IMG/VR virus record: IMGVR_UViG_3300042332_000941
Span: 1 to 20,959 of that record
Length of the DNA: 20,959 nucleotides
Reading direction: 5' to 3' (one strand)
Origin: a virus
Positions 6,873-14,272 of the stretch are shown piece after piece (within the stretch, counting starts at the first letter, position 1; every line of letters begins with the position of its first letter). Position numbers and translations under genes: made by a program. The notes under the pieces were generated by a model. That model ran no database searches, was not told where the DNA came from, and was given only the letters and a program-made list of their open reading frames with translations.

Positions 6873-6894
6873 ACAACCATTTTATTATATTTAT
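6851..6894 (+). terminator. Long hairpin and T-rich tail, with the upstream stop codon in the loop
   Basis: Bases 6851-6868 pair with 6873-6890 over 18 base pairs with one G-T pair; the four-base loop CTAA contains the TAA stop of the preceding gene. The upper eight pairs (GTGGTTGT/ACAACCAT) are followed by TTTTATTATATTT and preceded by an A-rich arm, so it could terminate in either direction. It separates the uvsX unit from the helicase gene. Confidence 0.75.
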
Positions 6895-6927
6895 GATAAC
6901 AACAGTTTTTAAATTATGAAAAAATAA

Positions 6928-8328
6928 ATGGCGAAGATAGAAAAGAACGATTTAGGGTTTTTGGGGGCTGACTATGAATTACGTCTAGTGGCACAATTAT
7001 TGACAGATAATAGGTTTGCAAATTCGATTATTGATATAATTGACCCTAATTATTTTCTTGACCAACATATCAAGTTAATTGTTGCTAGTATAAAAGATGC
7101 AAAAGAGGATGATGATATTATCCCAGATATGGGAAGTATTAAAATAAGACTTCTAGAAACAATAACTGATGATTTAATAAGAAAATATACAATACAATAT
7201 TTAGCAAAAATATCAGAAGCTAGTTCTTATGATTCTCTTAAAATTCAAGATATTGCAATGAAATTTTGCAAACAACAAGAACTTAAAAAATCAATCAAAA
7301 AAATACAAAAAATAATCGATTTAGGTGATATTGAACAATATGATGAATGTGAAGCTATATTAAGAAAGGCTTTGGACCATGGTGATAATAAAGACGATGG
7401 TATGGGTATTTTTGAAAATATCAAAGATGTGTTGAAAGACGATTTTAGAAAACCCATCAGAACTGGTATAAAAGGATTGGATGAGGTTATGGATGGAGGA
7501 TTGTCTAAGGGTGAATTAGCTGTTATTCTAGCTCCGTTTGGCGTTGGAAAAACGACCATGATTACAAAGATTGCAAATACAGCGATGAATGATGGTAATA
7601 AGGTTTTACAAATATTTTTTGAGGATAACCCAAAAGTAATTCAAAGAAAACACATATCTTGTTGGTCAGGAATAGATTTAAATAGTTTATCCTTGCACAA
7701 AGATGCTATCATGGAACTCTGTGATGAAAAACAAAAAGAAGGTAAAGGTATTTTAAAACTTAAGAAGTTTCCTAGTGATGGCACAACAATACCAATTATT
7801 AGACAATATATTAGGAAAAAAATTGCTGAAGGTTTTAAACCAGATGTTGTTCTATTAGATTATATTGATTGTGTTGAACCATCTAGAAAATTCGATGATG
7901 TTTTTTCTGGTGAAGGTAGTGTAATGAGGCAATTTGAGTCTATGTTATCAGAATTTGAAATTGCTGGTTGGACAGCAGTTCAAGGAAACAGAAGTTCAAT
8001 AAAAGCTAATGTTGTAGAGGCTGACCAAATGGGTGGTTCAATCAAGAAAGGTCAAATAGGTCACTTTATAGTATCTATCGCTAAAAATCTTGACCAAAAA
8101 GAGAATGGAACCGCTACAATGGCAATCTTAAAATCAAGGTTTGGTAAGGATGGAATCATATTTGAAGATATTGTTTTTGATAACGCTAGAATACAAATTG
8201 ATATGGGGCAAAATATGGGTGGTAAAAGTAGAGTAGAACACAAAAAAGATGTTAGTAGACAAGATATTGCTAGAGTGGCAGAAGTATTTTCAGCAGACAA
8301 AATAAGAAGAGACGTATTAGAAAATTAA
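6928..8328 (+). CDS. 41: Replicative DNA helicase, T4 gp41 / DnaB-like
   Basis: The 466-aa protein is close to T4 gp41 (475 aa). Residues 1-150 form the DnaB-like helical N-terminal domain. The RecA-like C-terminal domain starts with IRTGIKGLDEVMDGGL and has Walker A APFGVGKTT (202-210), a Glu in IFFEDN (E232), Walker B VVLLDYID (307-314), the Gln motif TAVQGNRSS (Q352) and an arginine-finger-like LKSRFGKDG (R404). It would unwind the fork 5'-3' as a hexameric ring. No primase gene is in the window. The ATG at 6928 directly follows an in-frame ATG-AAA-AAA-TAA (6916-6927), so nothing upstream can be added. It heads the helicase-nrdB-nrdA group, which closes with the terminator at 11481. Confidence 0.92.
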   Translation: MAKIEKNDLGFLGADYELRLVAQLLTDNRFANSIIDIIDPNYFLDQHIKLIVASIKDAKEDDDIIPDMGSIKIRLLETITDDLIRKYTIQYLAKISEASSYDSLKIQDIAMKFCKQQELKKSIKKIQKIIDLGDIEQYDECEAILRKALDHGDNKDDGMGIFENIKDVLKDDFRKPIRTGIKGLDEVMDGGLSKGELAVILAPFGVGKTTMITKIANTAMNDGNKVLQIFFEDNPKVIQRKHISCWSGIDLNSLSLHKDAIMELCDEKQKEGKGILKLKKFPSDGTTIPIIRQYIRKKIAEGFKPDVVLLDYIDCVEPSRKFDDVFSGEGSVMRQFESMLSEFEIAGWTAVQGNRSSIKANVVEADQMGGSIKKGQIGHFIVSIAKNLDQKENGTATMAILKSRFGKDGIIFEDIVFDNARIQIDMGQNMGGKSRVEHKKDVSRQDIARVAEVFSADKIRRDVLEN

Positions 8329-8343
8329 TAAAAAAAAATAACT

Positions 8344-9297
8344 ATGTATTTAAAAGACAAAACATTAAAAAAACGATATTCTATTTTTCCAATTATTCAT
8401 AATGATTTATGGGAAGATTATAAAAAAGCAGAATCTCAAACTTGGGTTGCTGAAGAAATTGATTTAAGCAAAGATAAATTTGACGAACTTAAAGAAAATG
8501 AAAAAACATATTTAAAAAATATTTTAGCTTTTTTTGCTATTTCGGATGGTTTAGTAATTGATAATTTGGCTACAAATTTCCTTAATGAGGTTGAGATATT
8601 AGAAGCTCAATATTTCTATGGTCATCAAACATTTATTGAACAAGTACATGCAAACGGTTATTCTTTATTGATTGAAACGTTTATTAAAAATCTTCATGAA
8701 AAAGATGAATTATTCAACTCAATGGAAACCAATGAAGCAGTTGCTAAAAAAGCTGAATGGGCAGAGAATTGGATTCAACACCCATCATTTGCACACAGAT
8801 TGGTTGCTTTTGCTTGTGTTGAAGGGATTGCTTTCTCAAGTGTATTTTCTGGTGTTTTTTGGTTTAGAAGTAGAAATAAAATGCCAGGGTTGGGTGCGAT
8901 GAATGAACTTATTCTAAGGGATGAGACATTTCATTATGAATTTGCTGTCAATCTTTACAAGAACTATTTGAAAGATGATTATAAATTATCACAAGAAGAA
9001 CTTAGAAAAATCATATTGGGTTGTTATGAAGTGGAAAAAGTTTTTGTAGAAAAAAGCACACCTGATGGATTACAAGGTATCACCAAAGATGACATGGTAA
9101 AATATGTTCAATACGTAACTGATATTGTATTAAACGATTTTGGTTGTGAAAGAGAGTTTAAAATATCAAACCCTCTTGAATACATGTCTAGAATTGGTTT
9201 ATCATCTAAAAATAACTTTTTTGAGAAAAGAGAGGGTGAATATACTAGAGTTGATATCCCTACAACAACCGAAGGTATTTTTGACGAAGAATTTTAA
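8344..9297 (+). CDS. nrdB: Class Ia ribonucleotide reductase, beta (radical) subunit
   Basis: The 317-aa protein has all diiron ligands and the radical Tyr in canonical spacing: D40 (AEEID), E99 and H102 (FIEQVH), radical Y106, E160 (CVEG), E194 and H197 (RDETFH). The context FYGHQTFIEQVHANGYSLL resembles the eukaryote-type R2 sequence (FYG.Q...E.IH...Y). The acidic, aromatic C-terminus GIFDEEF fits the R2 tail that docks on the large subunit. It makes and holds the tyrosyl radical used by NrdA to reduce ribonucleotides, supplying dNTPs for phage replication. It starts 15 bases after the helicase gene and ends 10 bases before nrdA, so it is almost certainly co-transcribed with both. Confidence 0.95.
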   Translation: MYLKDKTLKKRYSIFPIIHNDLWEDYKKAESQTWVAEEIDLSKDKFDELKENEKTYLKNILAFFAISDGLVIDNLATNFLNEVEILEAQYFYGHQTFIEQVHANGYSLLIETFIKNLHEKDELFNSMETNEAVAKKAEWAENWIQHPSFAHRLVAFACVEGIAFSSVFSGVFWFRSRNKMPGLGAMNELILRDETFHYEFAVNLYKNYLKDDYKLSQEELRKIILGCYEVEKVFVEKSTPDGLQGITKDDMVKYVQYVTDIVLNDFGCEREFKISNPLEYMSRIGLSSKNNFFEKREGEYTRVDIPTTTEGIFDEEF

Positions 9298-9307
9298 ATA
9301 AAAAAAA

Positions 9308-11461
9308 ATGAGAATTTTAAAAAGAGATAAAACGACACAGGCTTTTATGCCTAATAAAATTTTGAGCAGAATCAAAACTCAAGCAACTGGTTTAATGGTT
9401 GATGCAGATGCTCTATTCCTTGAAGTTATTCCATTGATAACTGATAATATTACAACAACTGAAATTGACGAAATAATAGCCTTTAAAGCAGCTGATAAAA
9501 TAATACAACACCCAGACCATGCATTGTTAGGTGGTAGAATTTTATTAAGTCGTCAATCAAAATTAATTGGTAAAGAATTACAACCAGTAGATTTAACATA
9601 CGATTTTTTTGCTGCAACAACATTTTTATCCAAATATTCAATGAGGGATAATAATAAAACTCCAATTGAATTACCTTCTTGTATGTATGAGCGTGTTGCA
9701 AATCATTTATATGGTGATGATGAAGATAGTAAAAAAGAACTATTAAAAGAATTAAAGACAAAAAGAATTAACTTCGCCACTCCAACGTATACCAATGCTG
9801 GTATAAATAAAAGAGGAGCAATGATTAGCTGCAATTTAACACATTTAGAAGAAGATTCTTTTGAAGGTATTGAAGCAACGCTAACAAAAATAGCGTCCGC
9901 TTCAAAAGAAGGTTCGGGTATTGGTTTATTAATTGACCCATTAAGAAGCAAGGATAGTATAGTTGAATCATTTCAGGGAAATGCTGGTGGTGTGACAAGA
10001 CTTGCTGATATGGTTCAATCAAAAATGAGATTCTATAAACAAGGTTCACGTTCTGGAAGTTGTGCTTTATATTTGTCTGTATGGCATAGAGATATATTTG
10101 ACTTTTTAGAACTCACATTACCAATTGGTGATGAACAATTAAGGAGTCGTGATTTGTTTACGGCTGTTATCATAAATGATTTATTTATGAAAAAATTGGA
10201 AAATAATGAGGATTGGTATATATTTTGTCCTAATAAAATTAAAAAAGCTGGGTTAAAAGCTTTTCATACAATTTGGGGTGAGGAGTTTGAGAATGAATAT
10301 CAAAAAGCTGTCGATATGGGTTTGGGTAAAAAAGTTAACCCTAAAGAAATATTTGATTCATTAATTAAATCACAGGTTGAAAGTGGAAGACCATATGTTA
10401 TGTTTAAAGATAATGCTAACAGACGTAATATGCAATCCAATATTGGACCAGTAACTCAATCAAATTTGTGCATTGAAATTTTTCAAGCTTCAAAACCTAG
10501 ATATACTCCGCAATGTACTCTAGCATCTATAAATTTGGCAGAACATAATGGTCTAAAATCTATAGAAAAAGGTACTAAAGTTTTAGTAAAAGCTTTAAAT
10601 AAAGTTATTGACACAAACAAATGGAGTGATGATTGGAGCCAAGCAGCTGGTGTAGACCAAAGAGCATTAGCGATAGGTGTTGCTGGTTTAGCTGATTTCT
10701 TTGCAAAAAAGAAAATTTCTTTTGAAAGCGAAGAAGCTAAAAAATGGAATAACGATATTTTTGAAACAATGTATAAAGCAGCAGTAGAAGAATCTATGGA
10801 GTTAGCTGAATCATTAGGTAAGAATTATCCAGCATGGGAGGGTAGCCCATACTCAAAAGGTGAGACATATATTGAAAATTGGTCACCAAAACCATCTGGA
10901 GAACCTATACCGATGTATAATAGTTTATTATTGGGTCTTATGCCAACAGCTTCATCTGCAATTCTTTTGGGGTCTTTTGAATCATTTGAACCAGTTACAT
11001 CTAATTTGTTCACGAGACGTGTAGGGCAGGGTGAATTTTTAATCATCAACAAATATCTTGTAAATGAATTATTAGAAAATGAACTTTGGGATTCAGAAAT
11101 GATTGATAAGGTGATTAAAAACAAAGGAAGCATACAAAATATTGTTGAAATTCCAGAAGATATTCGTTTTAGGTATAAAGATGTTTGGGAAATACCACAA
11201 AGAGTATTGTTAGATTTATCAATAATAAGAAATAAATATGTTGACCAATCACAATCATTGAATGTTTACCACTCTGATGCCAAATATGCTAAAATTGCTA
11301 GTGCTTTGATGTATGCTTGGAAAGGTGGGTTAAAAACTGGGGTTTATTACACTAGAACAAAATCAAAATTGGAGACAAACACGAAACTAGCTACAACACA
11401 AGTAACTGTGACGAAAAAACCAAAGGATAGTCAGTTTGAATGTTTTGGTTGTTCAGCTTAA
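9308..11461 (+). CDS. nrdA: Class Ia ribonucleotide reductase, alpha (catalytic) subunit
   Basis: The 717-aa protein begins with an ATP-cone-like domain (about 1-90, ILKRDKTTQAFMPNKI) that could give dATP feedback control. Catalytic residues are visible: C175 (MISCNLTH) and C403 (PQCTLASINLA) as the redox pair, N386-C388-E390 (SNLCIEI) with the thiyl Cys388, MPTASSA (545-551), and Y680-Y681 (GVYYTRT) for radical transfer. The C-terminal swinging-arm pair is C712 and C715 (CFGCSA). Segments such as SNLFTRRV and GEFLIIN resemble the eukaryotic R1 type. It reduces ribonucleoside diphosphates together with NrdB. No thioredoxin or glutaredoxin gene is seen, so the host's or one elsewhere in the genome must recycle it. 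The start lies 10 bases after nrdB and a strong terminator follows. Confidence 0.96.
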   Translation: MRILKRDKTTQAFMPNKILSRIKTQATGLMVDADALFLEVIPLITDNITTTEIDEIIAFKAADKIIQHPDHALLGGRILLSRQSKLIGKELQPVDLTYDFFAATTFLSKYSMRDNNKTPIELPSCMYERVANHLYGDDEDSKKELLKELKTKRINFATPTYTNAGINKRGAMISCNLTHLEEDSFEGIEATLTKIASASKEGSGIGLLIDPLRSKDSIVESFQGNAGGVTRLADMVQSKMRFYKQGSRSGSCALYLSVWHRDIFDFLELTLPIGDEQLRSRDLFTAVIINDLFMKKLENNEDWYIFCPNKIKKAGLKAFHTIWGEEFENEYQKAVDMGLGKKVNPKEIFDSLIKSQVESGRPYVMFKDNANRRNMQSNIGPVTQSNLCIEIFQASKPRYTPQCTLASINLAEHNGLKSIEKGTKVLVKALNKVIDTNKWSDDWSQAAGVDQRALAIGVAGLADFFAKKKISFESEEAKKWNNDIFETMYKAAVEESMELAESLGKNYPAWEGSPYSKGETYIENWSPKPSGEPIPMYNSLLLGLMPTASSAILLGSFESFEPVTSNLFTRRVGQGEFLIINKYLVNELLENELWDSEMIDKVIKNKGSIQNIVEIPEDIRFRYKDVWEIPQRVLLDLSIIRNKYVDQSQSLNVYHSDAKYAKIASALMYAWKGGLKTGVYYTRTKSKLETNTKLATTQVTVTKKPKDSQFECFGCSA

Positions 11462-11480
11462 AATAAAAAAAAAATTAATA

Positions 11481-11505
11481 AAAGGGCCAATTTGGCCCTT
11501 TTTTA
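11481..11505 (+). terminator. Rho-independent terminator after nrdA
   Basis: AAAGGGCCA (11481-11489) pairs with TGGCCCTTT (11493-11501) around a three-base loop, followed by a T-run to 11504. It divides the nucleotide/replication genes from the baseplate genes. The core resembles the terminator at 2973. Confidence 0.92.
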
Positions 11506-11540
11506 TTTGCACATTTACTTCCTAAAAACTTTTACTATAA

Positions 11541-11547
11541 TATTTAT
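11541..11547 (+). promoter_or_regulatory. Candidate AT-rich late-promoter element before gp25
   Basis: ATATTTAT followed by an ATAA sequence occurs 15 bases before gp25 and, in similar form, before other gene groups at 1990, 6887 and 13877. No TAnnTTTG box is present here although a promoter is expected after the terminator. The element is short and the DNA AT-rich, so the call is weak. Confidence 0.25.
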
Positions 11548-11562
11548 GTATAAAATGGTAAA

Positions 11563-11949
11563 ATGGCTAACGGTAGATACATAAACATAAACTATCCCTT
11601 TAAGGATTCAAATAAGGGTTTTTTCTTGGATTTAACATCTGATGATAATTCAGCTATAAAGGCTGACTTAATGCATCTTATATTAACTAGAAGGGGTCAA
11701 AGATTATATAATCCAGATTTTGGGACAGATTTATTAAGATTTATATTTGAACCAAATGATGGTTTAACTTTAAGTGGTATAAAAGAAGAAATAACTAGCG
11801 TGGTAAAAAAATATTTACCAAACTTACAAATAAACGAAATTAGTGTAACTGAATCAGAGACAAGTGAGTATGCTGCTGTGGTTAGGTTAGACTACACAAT
11901 AACAGATAACGTTTTCGAAATGACAGATTTCGTAATAATCAATATTTAA
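11563..11949 (+). CDS. 25: Baseplate wedge subunit, T4 gp25 family
   Basis: At 128 aa it has the length of T4 gp25 (132 aa). The segment SAIKADLMHLILTRRGQRLYNPDFGTDLLRFIFEP is cut here in two for reading: LMHLILTRRGQRL and NPDFGTDLLRFIFEP. It is the hallmark of the gp25/TssE lysozyme-like wedge fold, ending in EPN where many members have EPR. The rest alternates helix and strand as in the family. It helps form the inner wedge that contacts the tail sheath. It opens the virion gene block after the nrdA terminator and ends one base before the gp6 start, as expected for partners made together. Such gp25-gp6 (W-J type) adjacency is common in contractile-tailed phages. Confidence 0.92.
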   Translation: MANGRYININYPFKDSNKGFFLDLTSDDNSAIKADLMHLILTRRGQRLYNPDFGTDLLRFIFEPNDGLTLSGIKEEITSVVKKYLPNLQINEISVTESETSEYAAVVRLDYTITDNVFEMTDFVIINI

Positions 11950-11950
11950 T

Positions 11951-13771
11951 ATGGCAAATCAAGGAATTAATTACTCATCACGTAACTTTGTGGATATAAG
12001 AGCTGACTTAGTAGATATGGTTAGACAGTATTATCCAGATATTTTTAACGACTTTAATGATGCGTCAGTAGGTATGATGCTTTTGGAATTAAACGCTGCT
12101 GTTGGTGATATGTTATCATTTAATACAGATAGGATGTTTCAAGAGACACAAATTGATTACGCACAAGAAAGAAAATCTGTGTTATCAATGGCAAGAACTT
12201 TTGGATTAAAGGTTCCAGGAAAACGTCCAAGTGTAACGATTGTTGATTTTTCAGTTACCGTTCCACCTTTCGGTGATACATTTGACGTATCTTATGCACC
12301 TGTAATTAGTTCTGGAGCTCAAGCAGTCGGTGGTGGTAAAGTATTTGAAACTTCTTATGACATAGATTTCTCAAGCCCTTTTACAATTGGTGGGATACCT
12401 AACAGACTTATTTTACCTAATTTTAATTCTAATGGTATTTTAACAAATTACACGCTTGTTAAAAGAGAAATTGTTGTAAATGGATTTACAAAAATTTTTA
12501 AAAAGGTAATCAACCCAACAGATGTTAGACCATTTTTTGAAATAATTCTTCCAGACGATAATGTTTTATCGATTGACTCTATAATAACTTTACAAGGAAC
12601 CAATTATACAAGAGACCCTAGTTTGAACGAATTTTTAAATATTGAAAATAAATGGTTTGAGGTTGATGCTTTAGCTGAGAGTGATATATTCATAGAGGAT
12701 AATGTAAGTGTTAGTGATAATGCTGGTATTAGACCAGGAAAATGGGTAACAACAACAAGAAAATTTATTCGTGAATATACTGATTTAGGTTTTACAAGAG
12801 TGGTGTTTGGAGGTGGAAGTGTAGATACTAGTAGTCTTAATGATTTCAGTAATAACCCTGCTTTAGTTAATCAAATAGGTGACTTTATTAATAACACTGC
12901 TTTGGGTGAAACACCAACAGCAAATGAAACTATGTTTGTAAAATATAGAGTTGGTGGTGGGGCTGATACTAATTTAGGTTCTAATGTTTTAACGTCTCCA
13001 GGAATTGTAAACATGGTAGTAAATGGCCCAAACACGACTATCAATACTGCTGTAAGAGCTTCTTTAAAGGTCAATAATGCTTTTCCAGCTATAGGTGGAA
13101 AAGATGCGCCAAGCGTAGAAGAAATAAGAAATTTCGTAAAATATAATTTTTCAGCTCAAAATAGAGCAGTAACTATCAAAGATTATCAATCTAGAATAGC
13201 TTTGATGCCAGGTCAATTTGGTGTACCATTTAGACAGGGTGTTTTTGAAGAACAAAATAAAGTTAAGGTTTATATATTAGGTTTAGATGCTGATGGTAAA
13301 TTAACAAATACTTCTACTAGCACACTTATGCAAAACATTGCAACATATTTGGCTGATTATAGAATGATGAATGATTATGTTCAAGTATCAAATGGTAAGA
13401 TAATAAATTTATCTTTTGAAATTGATTTATTTATTGATAAAAAATCACCACAATCACAAATTGTAAGTCAAGTTATTAGTACTGTACAAAGCACTATTGA
13501 TATAAACAAATACCAAATGGGTGATAACATTTATTTATCACCATTGATTGAGGCAATAAACAATGTTGGTGGAGTTTTGAATGTAATTGATTTAAGGGTT
13601 TATAATAAAGTTGGTGAAGGAAAATATAGTGTAAACGAAATTTCACAACCTTATATTGACCCTTCAACTAGACAGATTGATATTTCTTCTGATTACACTC
13701 TTTTTGGTGACCCAATAAGTATGTTTGAAGTCAAATACCCTACATTAGATATAAAGGTTCGTGTAAAATAA
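11951..13771 (+). CDS. 6: Baseplate wedge subunit, T4 gp6 (baseplate J-like)
   Basis: The 606-aa protein (T4 gp6 is 660 aa) starts with the typical SRNFVDIRADLVDMV, DFNDASVGMMLLELNA and DMLSFNTDRMFQE sequence of the gp6 N-terminal helices. A long beta-rich insert follows (about 95-370). The conserved C-terminal J-like part contains NFVKYNFSAQNRAVTIKDY (about 391-415), a PGQFGVPFRQG loop and two alpha/beta repeats to the end. It forms the dimeric ring-building part of the baseplate wedge with gp25 and gp53/gp7 equivalents, which are not seen here. The start is one base after the gp25 stop. A 140-base gap with a hairpin follows, so expression may change after this gene. Confidence 0.9.
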   Translation: MANQGINYSSRNFVDIRADLVDMVRQYYPDIFNDFNDASVGMMLLELNAAVGDMLSFNTDRMFQETQIDYAQERKSVLSMARTFGLKVPGKRPSVTIVDFSVTVPPFGDTFDVSYAPVISSGAQAVGGGKVFETSYDIDFSSPFTIGGIPNRLILPNFNSNGILTNYTLVKREIVVNGFTKIFKKVINPTDVRPFFEIILPDDNVLSIDSIITLQGTNYTRDPSLNEFLNIENKWFEVDALAESDIFIEDNVSVSDNAGIRPGKWVTTTRKFIREYTDLGFTRVVFGGGSVDTSSLNDFSNNPALVNQIGDFINNTALGETPTANETMFVKYRVGGGADTNLGSNVLTSPGIVNMVVNGPNTTINTAVRASLKVNNAFPAIGGKDAPSVEEIRNFVKYNFSAQNRAVTIKDYQSRIALMPGQFGVPFRQGVFEEQNKVKVYILGLDADGKLTNTSTSTLMQNIATYLADYRMMNDYVQVSNGKIINLSFEIDLFIDKKSPQSQIVSQVISTVQSTIDINKYQMGDNIYLSPLIEAINNVGGVLNVIDLRVYNKVGEGKYSVNEISQPYIDPSTRQIDISSDYTLFGDPISMFEVKYPTLDIKVRVK

Positions 13772-13839
13772 AAAAATGGGAAAAGTTCAGAATGCCCTAT
13801 AACAAAAACTGATATAATTAATCTTTACTATAAACTAAT

Positions 13840-13865
13840 GGTTTAAGTAAGGTTTCCTTATAACC
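13840..13865 (+). other. Hairpin in the gap after gp6
   Basis: GTAAGG (13847-13852) pairs with CCTTAT (13856-13861) around a TTT loop, and GGTT (13840-13843) pairs with AACC (13862-13865) around a three-base bulge. No T-run follows, so it is not a normal terminator. It may be an RNA-processing or control element between the baseplate genes and the downstream structural genes. Confidence 0.35.
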
Positions 13866-13870
13866 TAAAA

Positions 13871-13915
13871 ATGGCTATATTTAAGGATAACAAAAAATTA
13901 AATAAAAAAAAATGA
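13871..13915 (+). other. Possible 14-codon leader ORF overlapping the next start
   Basis: An ATG at 13871 opens a 14-residue, strongly basic reading frame (MAIFKDNKKLNKKK) whose TGA overlaps the ATG of the next gene as ATGA. Such overlaps often couple translation. It is too short to prove coding and could be chance in A-rich DNA. Confidence 0.2.
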
Positions 13916-14271
13916 GTTGTAATTGCAAAAAAGGTTCTAGTATATTAAAAGATAGTTTAGAATCAAATGAAAAAATAAAAATTAATGGTCAAACAATTTT
14001 AACATACACATTAAAAACATTTGGTTTTTTACTCATGTTACTAGCCCTTCCAATTTTAAATATTTATATAATTTGGTTAATGTTTAATATTTTGGTTTTA
14101 AATAAAAATGTTGATTTTAAACCACTTTTATTTTCAATAGGTAGTAAATTTATGGAAAAAGAAGATGATGAAAATGATGAAGAATTTTTAGGTGATGAAT
14201 TTGATAATTTGACAGAAGAAGATGTTATATTATTAGATTCTGATGAAATAACAAGTGTAGAAAAAAAATAA
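13912..14271 (+). CDS. Small membrane protein with Cys-rich N-terminus and acidic tail, 119 aa
   Basis: The family is not recognised. The N-terminus MSCNCKKGS has two Cys near the start but no signal peptide or lipobox in front of them. Residues 36-64 are strongly hydrophobic (FGFLLMLLALP then ILNIYIIWLMFNILVL) and form one long or two Pro-broken membrane helices. Residues 82-111 are very acidic. The stop is one base before the giant structural gene, so the two are co-expressed, and the giant protein itself has an internal hydrophobic block. Options are a membrane chaperone or assembly partner for that protein, a holin-like protein (it is small, with one or two membrane helices, but far from the lysin gene), or a virion membrane-contact protein. 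None is proven. Confidence 0.75.
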   Translation: MSCNCKKGSSILKDSLESNEKIKINGQTILTYTLKTFGFLLMLLALPILNIYIIWLMFNILVLNKNVDFKPLLFSIGSKFMEKEDDENDEEFLGDEFDNLTEEDVILLDSDEITSVEKK

Positions 14272-14272
14272 A

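Noticed and set aside
9483-10049. Several - strand open frames opposite nrdA
   Set aside because: They mutually overlap, have odd composition (His/Leu/Tyr or Ser-rich) and lie opposite strongly conserved NrdA coding sequence.
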